Part shown: positions 1-9,020 of the stretch, piece by piece
Layout of the letters: each line of letters opens with the position of its first letter
Numbering within the stretch: position 1 is the stretch's first letter
From: Mucilaginibacter_A sp964236465
Lineage (GTDB): Bacteria; Bacteroidota; Bacteroidia; Sphingobacteriales; Sphingobacteriaceae
NCBI GenBank assembly: GCA_964236465.1
Contig: CAXSBZ010000004.1
Location: forward strand, 92,157 to 156,156
Length of the DNA stretch: 64,000 nt
Reading direction: 5' to 3'
Notes under the pieces: generated by a model
Databases searched by the model: none
The model's input: only the letters and a program-made list of their open reading frames with translations
What the model was told of the DNA's origin: nothing
Program-made: the position numbers and the translations under genes

Positions 1-3
1 GTG

Positions 4-969
4 TTAATAAACCCATAAGTCCTGTTCGTAGTTTAACAGAGACTTTTTGATTTTTTCTGATTCGTATAATTTGTCAATCCCTTGTGCATAATCTTTGATC
101 CGTTCGTCTTTATCGTTAGATTCTTTGACGATGTAACTGGAAAAAATCCGCTTCATAAAAATATCATCAAAGCTTAAACCCGTTGCATCATTGTGGCGGT
201 TCATTGCTTCTTTGGTTACCAAAATATTTCGGGCTTCCGGGAAATAAATCCAGAATGCGGGCTGATAATCCAAGTTTAAACCGCCGGCTTTTACCCTAAT
301 CATAGGAGCAAGACCGATAATCCGCGGTTCAAAAACAGAACGTTGTTTATCAAAAATCCAATCTTCTTTGATCCTGAATTTTACAACACTATCCGGGTTA
401 AACTCACCCATCTGCATGGTAGAACCGATTTTATCACCGTTTTTATCAAATTTGTCAATCAAAACGCTATCAGCCATTTTGGCCATTGCCTGTTTTGGTT
501 TTAATAAAGCTGAAAACTCATCTCCGTTAGGATCACCTTTGCTTGGTGAAGGATCGTAAGCATTCAGCTCGCCTTTTGCAATGGCATCCATCAGAATGTC
601 AATCAAACGAGCTTTTGGTGATACCAAATATTGGTTCATCCGTTCCCGCACGTCAATTTCGCGCCAAACTCTTTTCTGAAAAGCCACATCAGCTTCACGC
701 AGGTTTTGATAAGGCGTAACTTTGGCATTCAGGATACTGGTTTTTTTGTAATAGCCATCTTGTGGTTTATAATAACCATCTTGCGGCCTTACAAAAGGTT
801 TTACATTGCTGGTATCTACCAAAGCTTGTGATTTTGCAGAGGTGCCCACAGATTTTTTAGCAGCCGTTTTGCGAGTAGCCGTTCTTCTGGTAGCCGTTCT
901 TTTACGCGTTTGCGCAAATGATCCTGCACAGATCAGGCATAAAACTAAAATAACCAAGTTTCTTTTCAT
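4..969 (-). CDS. gldN: Gliding motility/type IX secretion protein GldN
   Basis: GldN is a periplasmic partner of the GldK outer-membrane ring in the type IX secretion system (family knowledge). The 321-residue product starts with a signal peptide (about residues 1-19, ending SFAQ). A basic Thr/Arg/Lys-rich stretch with short repeats (TATRRTATRKTA) follows, then a tandem PQDGYYK repeat near residue 65, then the GldN domain. It is the last gene of gldK-L-M-N and begins 6 bases after the gldM stop. The stop codon lies at the very window edge, so the gene is complete. Assignment rests on gene order plus overall sequence character. Confidence 0.93.
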   Translation of the reverse strand: MKRNLVILVLCLICAGSFAQTRKRTATRRTATRKTAAKKSVGTSAKSQALVDTSNVKPFVRPQDGYYKPQDGYYKKTSILNAKVTPYQNLREADVAFQKRVWREIDVRERMNQYLVSPKARLIDILMDAIAKGELNAYDPSPSKGDPNGDEFSALLKPKQAMAKMADSVLIDKFDKNGDKIGSTMQMGEFNPDSVVKFRIKEDWIFDKQRSVFEPRIIGLAPMIRVKAGGLNLDYQPAFWIYFPEARNILVTKEAMNRHNDATGLSFDDIFMKRIFSSYIVKESNDKDERIKDYAQGIDKLYESEKIKKSLLNYEQDLWVY

Positions 970-975
970 CGAATT

Positions 976-2511
976 TTAATTAGCATGCAATACAATCGGA
1001 TCTAAACCACGCTGAGTACCATCAGGCCCAACAGCAATAATATTATCAAAAACCACACTTGATCCTGGAGTAATAGTTGCCAAAGCAGAACGCATTGCAC
1101 CAGAAAGGTCACTACCAGAAGCGGATAAGGTAACAGCATCCTGACGAGGTTTGATCACTGTTAATGAAAAACGGGTAACGTTAAAACTTGCAGCAAAATC
1201 GAAGTTTTCCAGCTTGGCGAAAATTTTGTCTTGCGCTTTAATGTTTCCTGCGGAAGTCGTTCCGTTACTTTTACCGGCAAATTGTGCTTTTGGGTCAGGG
1301 ATTCTTTTTACCCTAAATTCCTGCACACCTAAAACAGCACTTCTACCAGGAGAAGTTTCGCCTGAAACGGTGATTTTAGCTATTGTTCCGGGAGAAGATA
1401 CGGTAGCAGTAAATTTTCCGGCTGAACCGCTTATTGAACCGCCGCTGATACTTAAACGTAATTTTTCCTTAGCCATTCCCGGTGCAGAAACCGAAACCGG
1501 ATTTGGAACACCAACATATAAAACATTCATTTTATCTGGAGAAACCACTGCCGAAGGGCGTGCTACCTGATAAGTTTGTGGCGGTGTGCTATAAGTTTTG
1601 GTTGTTCCGTCATTTTGTTTTACGGTGATTGTACCAATCCAAGTGCGTACACCCTCTCCGCTTGTAGAAACGGAATATGTGCCTTTACCATCTGTAGTGG
1701 GCAACTTAGAACCACCAACGGTAATATTAGGATTTGATTTAGAATCGGAAGCAGTTAAAAAAACCTGAGCTGTATAAGGCTGGCCAGCAATAACATAGCT
1801 ACTTGGTGCAACGGCAACCGCAGCAAATTTATCCAGGTTTACAACTGCCTGATCTACTTTACCCAAAATCTTTTTCACTACTTCGCTTTCTGCATTTTTT
1901 GCATCAGCCTGAACTTTGTTTAAAGAAGTCATGGCTGCACCCATCGGGATGCCGTCTCCAAAATACGCTTCTTCCCAAGTTTCTTTAGCATATCCTTTTT
2001 TTTGCGGAGGATCAATCGTTGCCAAAGCTAATTTTGTATTAGCCTGATCTTTTGTATCCAGCAAACCAACTAATTTTTCACGTGTCTGATCAATTTTTTT
2101 ACGCAGGGTGAAAGCATTTTTGTTATTGATCATAAAATCGGAAGATACATCTAAATTGTCCCGGCCTTTATAATCCTGTAAGTTTTCGTCAAATCCACCA
2201 GTTTTTTCAACCAGTTGTTTTTTCAACGATTCTACATAATCATCCAATTCCTTAACCAATGAGCTTGCCTGTTTGGCTTTAGCCTCAATGGGCTTTGCAC
2301 GGTCTGGCTGTTCTTTAATTTTTTGTTGAAAAGCTTCATAAGTATTGTTAATTCCGGTTTGGACATTACTTTTTGATGCATTCAAACTATCACTGATGTT
2401 CTTAAAAGCGTTTAGTAAACTATCTGGTACGTTTAAGGCAATCAAACCTAATAGTACCAGATACAAAATACCAATCATCCGCTGTCTTGGGGTTTCCTTA
2501 CCTCCAGCCAT
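976..2511 (-). CDS. gldM: Gliding motility/type IX secretion motor protein GldM
   Basis: GldM, with GldL, forms the proton-driven inner-membrane motor that powers type IX secretion and gliding. The N-terminus MAGGKETPRQRMIGILYLVL is typical of GldM: a short cytoplasmic segment, then one membrane helix (about residues 12-27). The rest is periplasmic: a helical region with coiled-coil character (about 40-190), then Ser/Thr/Gly-rich beta domains that in known GldM reach toward the GldKN ring. The length of 511 residues is normal for the family. It lies between gldL and gldN in the same direction. Confidence 0.95.
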   Translation of the reverse strand: MAGGKETPRQRMIGILYLVLLGLIALNVPDSLLNAFKNISDSLNASKSNVQTGINNTYEAFQQKIKEQPDRAKPIEAKAKQASSLVKELDDYVESLKKQLVEKTGGFDENLQDYKGRDNLDVSSDFMINNKNAFTLRKKIDQTREKLVGLLDTKDQANTKLALATIDPPQKKGYAKETWEEAYFGDGIPMGAAMTSLNKVQADAKNAESEVVKKILGKVDQAVVNLDKFAAVAVAPSSYVIAGQPYTAQVFLTASDSKSNPNITVGGSKLPTTDGKGTYSVSTSGEGVRTWIGTITVKQNDGTTKTYSTPPQTYQVARPSAVVSPDKMNVLYVGVPNPVSVSAPGMAKEKLRLSISGGSISGSAGKFTATVSSPGTIAKITVSGETSPGRSAVLGVQEFRVKRIPDPKAQFAGKSNGTTSAGNIKAQDKIFAKLENFDFAASFNVTRFSLTVIKPRQDAVTLSASGSDLSGAMRSALATITPGSSVVFDNIIAVGPDGTQRGLDPIVLHAN

Positions 2512-2552
2512 TTGTTATTATTTTATGCTGATGTTAAAATTAAACGGATAAA

Positions 2553-3371
2553 TTAATTTGCTTTTGGCTGATTCATGGCGGTTAACATATTGCCATAAAT
2601 GTTATTTAAAGAAGCCAAGTTCTTGGCAAGCCGGCCAACTTCATCTTTAAACGCTTTAGAATCTTCCATAGACTCATTAAAGTTTTGCATTGTTAAAGAA
2701 ACATTTTGGTAAAACTTGTTCATTGACTTCAAATGTGCGCTTGAATCCTGTAACTCCAGCTCATACACTGCGTTTAGGGCAGATAAATTCTTAGCTAAAT
2801 TATTAACCTGATCGTGATACGCTTTGGAATCAATGTTAGAATTTGCCATTTCAGATAAATTTGCCGATGCCTTTTCAAAAGATGTACTTAATTTATCATA
2901 ACTTGCACTGGCAACTTTTACTTTGTTTGTTAATTCTAAAGTTGCTTCTCCAGCATCACCTGCTTTTGAAATCGAACTTACTTTATCGCCAAAAGTTCTT
3001 AAACCATCACCCAAACTGGTGATTAACTCCGGGCCGATCTTAGCATCAGTTAGCATTTTATCCAAAGCAGCAGTATTAGAAAAACTGTTTGCTACTGGTT
3101 GTGGTGCCCTTGATACTGCTGCTTTAGGCAATTCGCCTGTATAATTGTCTGATAATTCAGGATAAGCGCGCGTCCAATCCACATCATTATTTTCTTCTGG
3201 AAAAATACCTATCAAAAAGAATAAAACAGCTTCAGCCCCAAGTCCTAACGTAATAAATACAGAGGCATAAGGCCAGTGCTGTATTTTAAATAACAAGCCT
3301 ATAATCACCACAGTTGCGCCAATAGAAATAACGCTTCCCAACCCATACTTTGATTTTTTCTTAACAGCCAT
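2553..3371 (-). CDS. gldL: Gliding motility/type IX secretion motor protein GldL
   Basis: GldL is the cytoplasmic-membrane partner of GldM in the type IX secretion motor. Two membrane helices at the N-terminus (about residues 10-28 and 35-55) are visible. The second carries an acidic residue within GAEAVLFFLIG, matching the membrane glutamate thought to act in proton transfer. The rest is a cytoplasmic helical tail with two related blocks (KAYHDQVNNLAKNLSALN and KAFKDEVGRLAKNLASLN), probably coiled coil. The gene sits 48 bases downstream of gldK and 41 upstream of gldM, consistent with one operon. Confidence 0.94.
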   Translation of the reverse strand: MAVKKKSKYGLGSVISIGATVVIIGLLFKIQHWPYASVFITLGLGAEAVLFFLIGIFPEENNDVDWTRAYPELSDNYTGELPKAAVSRAPQPVANSFSNTAALDKMLTDAKIGPELITSLGDGLRTFGDKVSSISKAGDAGEATLELTNKVKVASASYDKLSTSFEKASANLSEMANSNIDSKAYHDQVNNLAKNLSALNAVYELELQDSSAHLKSMNKFYQNVSLTMQNFNESMEDSKAFKDEVGRLAKNLASLNNIYGNMLTAMNQPKAN

Positions 3372-3419
3372 AAAAATTTTTGTAGTTTGTTTTTTTTAGA
3401 ATTAATTATAATAGTTCAA

Positions 3420-4766
3420 TTAGTAGTTAGAGCGTTTGTCTTTAATATCCCTGCCCAAAAAATGTGTTACACAACGGAAACCAATGTAAGATTTCGCCGT
3501 GTCCTGATATTCATAACCGCGGGTAGAGTTTTGCAGGAAATAGCCAATATCTTTCCAAGAACCACCTCTTACCACTTTGCGTTTCAACACTTCAGGATCA
3601 CTGGCTTTGGCTTCATAATTAAAAGTCGGGCTCATATCGTGTACAAACGTAGAAGCAGATTCATCATAAGCAGAAGCTGTCCACTCTGCCACGTTTCCAG
3701 CCATGTTGTACAAGCCATAATCATTCGGGAAATAGGAATGAACGCTTACCGTATAAGCACCGCCATCACTGGCATAATCACCACGGCCTGGTTTGAAATT
3801 GGCCAGCAAACAACCTTTAGAGTTTTTAATATAAGGGCCGCCCCAAGGATAATCGTTACCGATCCTGCCGCCGCGGGCAGCATATTCAAATTCTGCCTCG
3901 GTAGGCAAATCATAAAGTTGACGGCGAGGAATCCCTCTTGCATCTTTGTAAGCATCATTGTAGCGGGAACGCCAAACTGTATAGGCCCGCACTTGCCGCC
4001 AGGTTACGCCCACAACAGGATATTGTGCGTATGATGGATGTGAAAAATAACCTTCAACCATTGGTTCATTAGCGGCATAAGAAAAATCATTCAGCCAACA
4101 TAAAGTATCCGGATAAACAGGAACAGTATCGCGAAGGATAAAATCAGAACGTTTTTTGGTCTTGTCGAAGCGATTATTAGAAGCTTCACGCAAAATCATG
4201 ATCGAATAATTGTATTTCAGCAAACGGGCATCAATCTCGTTCCGGTCAAAAATACGGTCATCACCCTGATAATACATACCTTGTAATTTCGCCTGGTTGG
4301 CACTGGCTGCCGCAGATGCTTTGCCTTTTCCTCTGCCTGAGCTGAAAACACCATTTTTATTTACATAATCCCAGTTGATGTATTTCTTGCCACTCGGATC
4401 TGGCTTTGCATTTTTGCCACCGGGTTTCAAGTAATATTTATCGTCGTTCAGGTATTGTGTTATGGCGATCGAATCCCTTACTTGATTCACAAACTGTTTG
4501 TATTTAGCATTCGTTGTTTCGGTTTCGTCCATAAAAAACGGAGCGATCGTAACTTGTTTGTTTTGAGCAGTTTGTGCAAAAGTAACGTCCTGATCGGTTT
4601 GGCCCATTAAAAAACTTCCTCCCGGTACATAAACCATACCGTAAGGCTGTTCCTGTTTAAAAGCTTTGCCCGAAACACCTCTTACTTCACCCCTGTCGCT
4701 GCTGTTCATACAACTGCTTAAAGCAGCAATTAGCATGAGTAATAAACCAAAGTATATGTTTTTCAT
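3420..4766 (-). CDS. gldK: Gliding motility/type IX secretion lipoprotein GldK
   Basis: GldK is an outer-membrane lipoprotein that forms a periplasmic ring with GldN. I place the start at the ATG at 4766, because it gives a clean lipoprotein signal (MKNIYFGLLLMLIAALSSC, lipobox LSSC). A TTG 12 bases upstream is also in frame. The body carries an FGE-sulfatase/SUMF1-like fold from about residue 40 to the end, with YVPGGSFLMG near the start, DLPTEAEFEYAARGG in the middle and VRGGSW...GFRCV at the end. The product has 448 residues. It is the first gene of gldKLMN; its promoter must lie in 4767-5000, but I found no convincing box there. Confidence 0.95.
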   Translation of the reverse strand: MKNIYFGLLLMLIAALSSCMNSSDRGEVRGVSGKAFKQEQPYGMVYVPGGSFLMGQTDQDVTFAQTAQNKQVTIAPFFMDETETTNAKYKQFVNQVRDSIAITQYLNDDKYYLKPGGKNAKPDPSGKKYINWDYVNKNGVFSSGRGKGKASAAASANQAKLQGMYYQGDDRIFDRNEIDARLLKYNYSIMILREASNNRFDKTKKRSDFILRDTVPVYPDTLCWLNDFSYAANEPMVEGYFSHPSYAQYPVVGVTWRQVRAYTVWRSRYNDAYKDARGIPRRQLYDLPTEAEFEYAARGGRIGNDYPWGGPYIKNSKGCLLANFKPGRGDYASDGGAYTVSVHSYFPNDYGLYNMAGNVAEWTASAYDESASTFVHDMSPTFNYEAKASDPEVLKRKVVRGGSWKDIGYFLQNSTRGYEYQDTAKSYIGFRCVTHFLGRDIKDKRSNY

Positions 4767-5057
4767 TTTTGAATTCAAAGTATAATCAGCCCAATTAAAT
4801 TAATGCAATAACTCTTATTTGTACAATATATTTTCCACAGATGCGATTTTATTGATCGTAGGAAAACATTTTATCGTTATAAAAATAGCTAAACAATTGA
4901 TATCAACGCAAAAGAATTGATGATATATTTAATTTTATTGTTGAACACCTATTTAGCAGCATAAAAAAGATTTTTGTTGTCGATTTCTTTACGGAGATAA
5001 TACGGCTAAAGTTTCGGAAATGTGGAGATTACAGGTAGAACTATCCTCGTTTTGCCG

Positions 5058-5144
5058 ATGCTTCTTTTATCAACCTAAATTTGTAAAGCTTTCTCCAAGA
5101 TATAAAAAGCTGAAAAACAAATTTTATGCCATAAAAGAAGCATC
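5058..5144. repeat. Inverted pair of the dispersed TAAAAGAAGYAT motif
   Basis: Two copies of the dispersed motif face each other: ATGCTTCTTTTATC at 5058-5071 and ATAAAAGAAGCATC at 5131-5144. The arms pair perfectly over 14 bases with a loop of about 60. The T-rich flank (AACCTAAATTT on the first copy) is also present. The pair lies just beyond the hemD stop codon, so it could end the DUF4271-hemD transcript. The rest of the 391-base gap (4767-5157) is A+T-rich; I see no gene in it. Confidence 0.8.
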
Positions 5145-5157
5145 ACCCAAAAGAAGT

Positions 5158-5925
5158 TTATTTATTGGCTTGCTTGATATATTGCTCAATAGCCATCGTC
5201 ATGGATGGTGCTTCGGGCACAGGTGCGGGTATATCCAGGATCAGCCCTTTTTCTAAAGCCGCTTTATGCGTAGTGGTGCCGTAAGCTGCAATCCGGGTAT
5301 TATTCTGCTGAAAATTAGGGAAGTTTTTGTAAAGCGACTGGATGCTGGAAGGGCTGAAAAACGCAATAATATCATAAAAAACTTCGGCCAGATCAGAAAG
5401 ATCGCTCACCACGGTGCGAAACAAAACAGCCGGCGTAAAATTATAACCGTTATCAGCCAAAAATTTCTGCGTTTCTTCGGCAGCAACATCAGAGCATGGA
5501 TACAGAAACTTTTCGTTGGTATGTTTTTTCAAAACCTCTGCCAAATCATTTGCGGTTTGCTTGCCAAAAAATATTTTTCGCTTTCGGTACTGGATATATT
5601 TTTGTAGATAAAGTGCGATCGTTTCCGACAGGCAAAAATATTTCATCTCCACCGGAACTTCAAAACGCATCTCTTCACAAATCCTGAAGAAATGGTCGGC
5701 TGCATTTTTACTGGCAAAAATTACGGCGGAATACTCTCCTAAAGCAATTTTTTCTTTTCTAAAATCTCTCGCCGGCACGCCTTCTACATGGATAAAAGAC
5801 CGGAAATCGATTTTCAGGTTGTATTTTTTGGCAAGTTCTGTATAGGGGTTTTTATCGGATTCGGGTTTGGGTAGCGTTACTAAAATGCTTTTTACTTTTT
5901 TCAATCTTTCAGCGGAAGCCTGCAT
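5158..5925 (-). CDS. hemD: Uroporphyrinogen-III synthase
   Basis: HemD closes and inverts ring D of hydroxymethylbilane to make uroporphyrinogen III in heme synthesis. The 255-residue product has the two-lobed pattern of the family: an N-terminal lobe with ILVTLPKP and a later segment YSAVIFASKNAADHFF, then KFLYPCSDVAAEET, DIIAFFSPSSIQSL and AAYGTTTHKAALEKGL. Sequence conservation in HemD is poor, so these motifs plus length carry the call. The gene starts 15 bases after the DUF4271 gene, suggesting cotranscription. Heme supply fits with hemW and the heme-rich respiratory cluster in the same window. Confidence 0.85.
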   Translation of the reverse strand: MQASAERLKKVKSILVTLPKPESDKNPYTELAKKYNLKIDFRSFIHVEGVPARDFRKEKIALGEYSAVIFASKNAADHFFRICEEMRFEVPVEMKYFCLSETIALYLQKYIQYRKRKIFFGKQTANDLAEVLKKHTNEKFLYPCSDVAAEETQKFLADNGYNFTPAVLFRTVVSDLSDLAEVFYDIIAFFSPSSIQSLYKNFPNFQQNNTRIAAYGTTTHKAALEKGLILDIPAPVPEAPSMTMAIEQYIKQANK

Positions 5926-5940
5926 AAGTAGCTGTCTTTC

Positions 5941-6876
5941 TTATAGTTTTAAAGCCTTTATTAATATCAGAACAGGGCAAAATTCGAGGGCACAAAGATA
6001 AATAAATAAATAAACTTTACTGAATCTATATACGGAAAGTATATTGATGCTGCTGCGGACATATTGCCAAAACAAAACCACCAAAATCAGCAAGCCGGAA
6101 ACGAGCAAAAGCAGTGGTTTAAAACTATCGGCAATCAAACCAAAGCAAACCACCAGCGGCAAACTGATAAAAGTAAGGTTGAAATAAGTGAGATATAATA
6201 TGGAAATGTATTCTTTTACCAGGTTTCGAATATTGAATATCAGCCCTAAAACACGTAGCACAATGATTTTAAGAATAAAAAAGATGATGACCGCAAACAT
6301 AAACCCGAGGTAAAGCTGCCAGCCGTCATCCGCAAAATTGTGGTTGTAATAAGAAACAACTTGGTAAAACAGCAGGCTAACAGTAGCTCCAAACAGCAAA
6401 AAAAGCAGGATAAACGACCAGGAATTGAGCAGATTTTCTTCTTTAGAGAACTGCGAAAGTACGCGCTGACTGTAAAATGATTGCACAATATCAGCAATCG
6501 ATTTGTTCATAAAACGATTAATTATAGCGAGATACAGGAGCAAAACCAATATGACGGCCAGCATCCAAATGCGCTTGAAGTTGCGCGTTTTGCCGGGCTG
6601 CACTTTGGTTTTGGCGGGTTGATAGTGTACATCCAAAAAAGCATAACCAGTATATAATTTTGCTTTGAGCAGGCTATCCAGAAACAGGTTTTTGCGGGCA
6701 GGGTCCGGCGGCGTGATAAACAAATGAGCCAGAGAATCGGATTGAAACTGTTGTTTGGCCAGTTCTGCAGAATCCGGAATGGCATAAAGCCGGGTCAAAC
6801 TATCCGCTACCGAGGTTTGCGCACATGCTGTTTTTATGGACCAAAAAACCAGAAAAAAAATTAAGATTGAACGCAT
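5941..6876 (-). CDS. DUF4271 membrane protein
   Basis: This 311-residue protein has a signal peptide (about residues 1-19, ending ACAQ), a short periplasmic segment, and at least six hydrophobic segments in the C-terminal two-thirds (first near residue 103). It matches what I know as DUF4271, a Bacteroidota family of unknown function often beside hemD. It precedes hemD by 15 bases in the same direction. A copy of the dispersed motif (ATGCTGTTTTTATG, 6825-6838) lies in the signal-peptide codons. No catalytic motif is visible and I assign no function. Confidence 0.75.
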   Translation of the reverse strand: MRSILIFFLVFWSIKTACAQTSVADSLTRLYAIPDSAELAKQQFQSDSLAHLFITPPDPARKNLFLDSLLKAKLYTGYAFLDVHYQPAKTKVQPGKTRNFKRIWMLAVILVLLLYLAIINRFMNKSIADIVQSFYSQRVLSQFSKEENLLNSWSFILLFLLFGATVSLLFYQVVSYYNHNFADDGWQLYLGFMFAVIIFFILKIIVLRVLGLIFNIRNLVKEYISILYLTYFNLTFISLPLVVCFGLIADSFKPLLLLVSGLLILVVLFWQYVRSSINILSVYRFSKVYLFIYLCALEFCPVLILIKALKL

Positions 6877-6943
6877 GAACTTTTTTCGCCAGATACAAGT
6901 TAGGCATCTTTGGGCACAAATTTATCTGAATAATCTGTATAAA

Positions 6944-8449
6944 TTAATTTTCTTGGCCATTTATTAAAGCCAGCTGGTGCATACTTTTTTCCAGATCCTG
7001 GTACAGCGTGCCGAACAGCTGATAGTATTTGGTGTACAGCTGATAATTTTTAAAATCCGGTTCAATGATTTGTTTGGCTGAAGAATCCATTTTCAGATTA
7101 AAACCGGCAAACCTGCCGGTTTGGATAGCCAGATAAGCTGCACCGATGGCAGAAGCGTCTTCAGCCTGCAACACAATCAGTTTTTTTCCGGTGATGTCTG
7201 CCATCATTTGCAGCCACATTTCGGAAGCTGTAAAACCGCCGCTCACCCGGATTTCGTGAACGTTTTTGGAGGCTAACAAAACCGCATCCAGCACACTGCG
7301 GATGGCGTAGCAAACGCCTTCCAGCGCAGCCCGCAAAAAATGTGCTTGCTGATGGTTTGTTTTGATCCCGAAGAAGACACCGCAACTGTTGCTGTCCCAC
7401 AAAGGCGTGCGCTCGCCGGTAAGATAGGGCAAAAAAAGCAGGCCGTTGCTGCCGGCGGATACTGTTTTTATCAGGGTAAATATTTGCTCGTAATCTTGTG
7501 CCGATGCTGTTTTTATCGACCTAAAATTGCTGAGCAACCAGTTCAAAACCAAGCCGCCATTGTTGATCGCACCGCCGCAGATATATGTTTGCTCGTTTAG
7601 TATATAGTTGAACGTCATGGCTTTAAAATTGTACAAAGGCTTGCTGCTGGCCATGCGCATGGCACCGCTTGTGCCGATGGTGAGCGCGGCAACGCCAGGC
7701 TGATCAGCACCGCTGCCAAGATTTGCCAGGCAGCCATCGTTTGCTCCGATTACCCAAAAAGTGTTGGTGTTGATGCCGATTCTTTTGCAGATTGTTGCAT
7801 CCGCATTTTGGCGCATGTGGCCGGTGCTTACTGTTTCTGAAAGCTGGTTTTCATCAATCCCGGCCAGCTTCAATGTACTTTTATTCCAGCAAAAATTTTG
7901 AATATCAAACAAACCGGTGGCTGAAGCAATGGAATGATCTATCTGAAACTGGTTAAAAAGCCGGAACCAGATCAGTTCTTTGATGGAAATAAACTTAGCT
8001 GTTTGCGCAAACAGTTCCGGTTGGTTTTCCCGAAACCAAATGATTTTGCTTAGTGGCGACATGGAATAAACCGGTGTACCATTTTGTTCGTACAAGGTTT
8101 TTCCCTCGGCAGAAAACCGCAGCTTTTCGGCAATGGTGGCACTGCGGATATCGGCCCAATTGATGATATTGGTTAGCGGTTTCCCTTTTTGATCAACCAA
8201 AATTAAGCTGTGCATGGCGCAGCTCAAACTAATGGCTTCCGGCGCATTTCCGATCTGCACAACTACTTTACTGATGCAATCTAAAAACCCCTGCCAAATC
8301 AGCTCCACATCCTGCTCGGCAAAACCAGGCTCAGGCTGCATCATGGGATAATGTTTTTGTGCTGCTGCAAAAGCCTCTCCGCCCAAACCTACGGCAACTG
8401 CTTTTACACTGCCTGTACCAATATCTACGCCCAAAATATATTTCTGCAA
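6944..8449 (-). CDS. FGGY-family carbohydrate kinase, probably gluconokinase
   Basis: FGGY kinases phosphorylate sugars or sugar acids with ATP. The N-terminal phosphate loop GVDIGTGSVKAV, the segment QPEPGFAEQDVELIW, the LPYLTGERTPLWD motif followed by GVFFGI, and IRVSGGFTASEMW with ASAIGAAYLA place it near gluconate kinases; xylulose is a possible alternative substrate. No ATG is present near the N-terminus. I chose the TTG at 8449 because it puts the loop four residues in, as in the family; TTGs at 8473 and 8491 are also in frame. The dispersed motif copy at 8454-8467 then falls in the leader. Two further copies (7459-7472, 7504-7517) lie in the coding region. Confidence 0.8.
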   Translation of the reverse strand: MQKYILGVDIGTGSVKAVAVGLGGEAFAAAQKHYPMMQPEPGFAEQDVELIWQGFLDCISKVVVQIGNAPEAISLSCAMHSLILVDQKGKPLTNIINWADIRSATIAEKLRFSAEGKTLYEQNGTPVYSMSPLSKIIWFRENQPELFAQTAKFISIKELIWFRLFNQFQIDHSIASATGLFDIQNFCWNKSTLKLAGIDENQLSETVSTGHMRQNADATICKRIGINTNTFWVIGANDGCLANLGSGADQPGVAALTIGTSGAMRMASSKPLYNFKAMTFNYILNEQTYICGGAINNGGLVLNWLLSNFRSIKTASAQDYEQIFTLIKTVSAGSNGLLFLPYLTGERTPLWDSNSCGVFFGIKTNHQQAHFLRAALEGVCYAIRSVLDAVLLASKNVHEIRVSGGFTASEMWLQMMADITGKKLIVLQAEDASAIGAAYLAIQTGRFAGFNLKMDSSAKQIIEPDFKNYQLYTKYYQLFGTLYQDLEKSMHQLALINGQEN

Positions 8450-8605
8450 TGTAATGCTGTTTTTATCAGGCAAAATTAAAGTAATTTGCAACAGAGTGAA
8501 GCAAAGCCAGTATAAACATAAATCCTCCGCTTAACTGCAGCCGATTATCAAACTAAAGATAAAAAATGCAGGAACATAATTATATTTGGGTAAAAATTGA
8601 ATACG

Positions 8606-8938
8606 ATGGACAAGGAAATAGCACTGATAATTGCTGAAATACTTATTAAACAGGATGAAACTACTGCACAAGTAAGTAATGTTGCTATACAGATAAACAA
8701 CGTTACTACAGAAGTAAAAGAAACAAACAGCATTCTTAAAGATTTCATGGCCATATCTGTTAAGCAATGGGAGCAGCAGCACAAGTTTAATGAATTAATT
8801 GTGAGTGAATTGAAAAACATAAAGGAAGTCCTTTCTGCTTTGTCGCAGTTAGAAACTAGGTTAAAAGCTATTGAGGAACGTGAAAACAAATTTGAAAACA
8901 GGCTGGCTAATCTTGAAAAGCTGCTAAAAGCATCGTAA
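8606..8938 (+). CDS. Small coiled-coil protein of unknown function
   Basis: The 110-residue product has no cysteine and no signal peptide. It is rich in Lys, Glu, Asn and Leu with heptad-like spacing throughout (for example ELKNIKEVLSALSQLETRLK), so it is probably a soluble coiled coil. I use the ATG at 8606; a TTG nine bases upstream is in frame. A TATATTTG box at 8581-8588 could be its promoter -7 element. It stands alone between the divergent sugar kinase and hemW. It is lower in G+C than its neighbours. I do not recognise a family. Confidence 0.6.
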   Translation: MDKEIALIIAEILIKQDETTAQVSNVAIQINNVTTEVKETNSILKDFMAISVKQWEQQHKFNELIVSELKNIKEVLSALSQLETRLKAIEERENKFENRLANLEKLLKAS

Positions 8939-9008
8939 AAATATTTTTTAGTTTCCTACTGTTAACTTATCCGCCTACAAACCGGGTAGTTAAATAATTG
9001 CATATTGC

Positions 9009-9016
9009 TACCTTTG
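9009..9016 (+). promoter_or_regulatory. Bacteroidota -7 box at hemW, leaderless start
   Basis: TACCTTTG matches the Bacteroidota -7 consensus TAnnTTTG and ends exactly four bases before the hemW ATG. With the usual distance to the start site, transcription would begin at or next to the A of the start codon. No clear -33 TTG box is present at the expected distance. Confidence 0.5.
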
Positions 9017-9020
9017 CTGC

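Noticed and set aside
863..905. Short tandem repeat GTAGCCGTTCTT in gldN
   Set aside because: It encodes a Thr/Arg/Lys linker after the signal peptide; such low-complexity linkers are common and do not need a separate explanation.
3387..4034. Plus-strand open frame of 215 codons
   Set aside because: It lies antisense to gldK, has no promoter or family resemblance, and its residue pattern is that of a shadow of the FGE-sulfatase domain.
5020..5256. Small plus-strand frame in the gldK-hemD gap
   Set aside because: It runs through the inverted motif pair and into hemD antisense; no start signal or homology.
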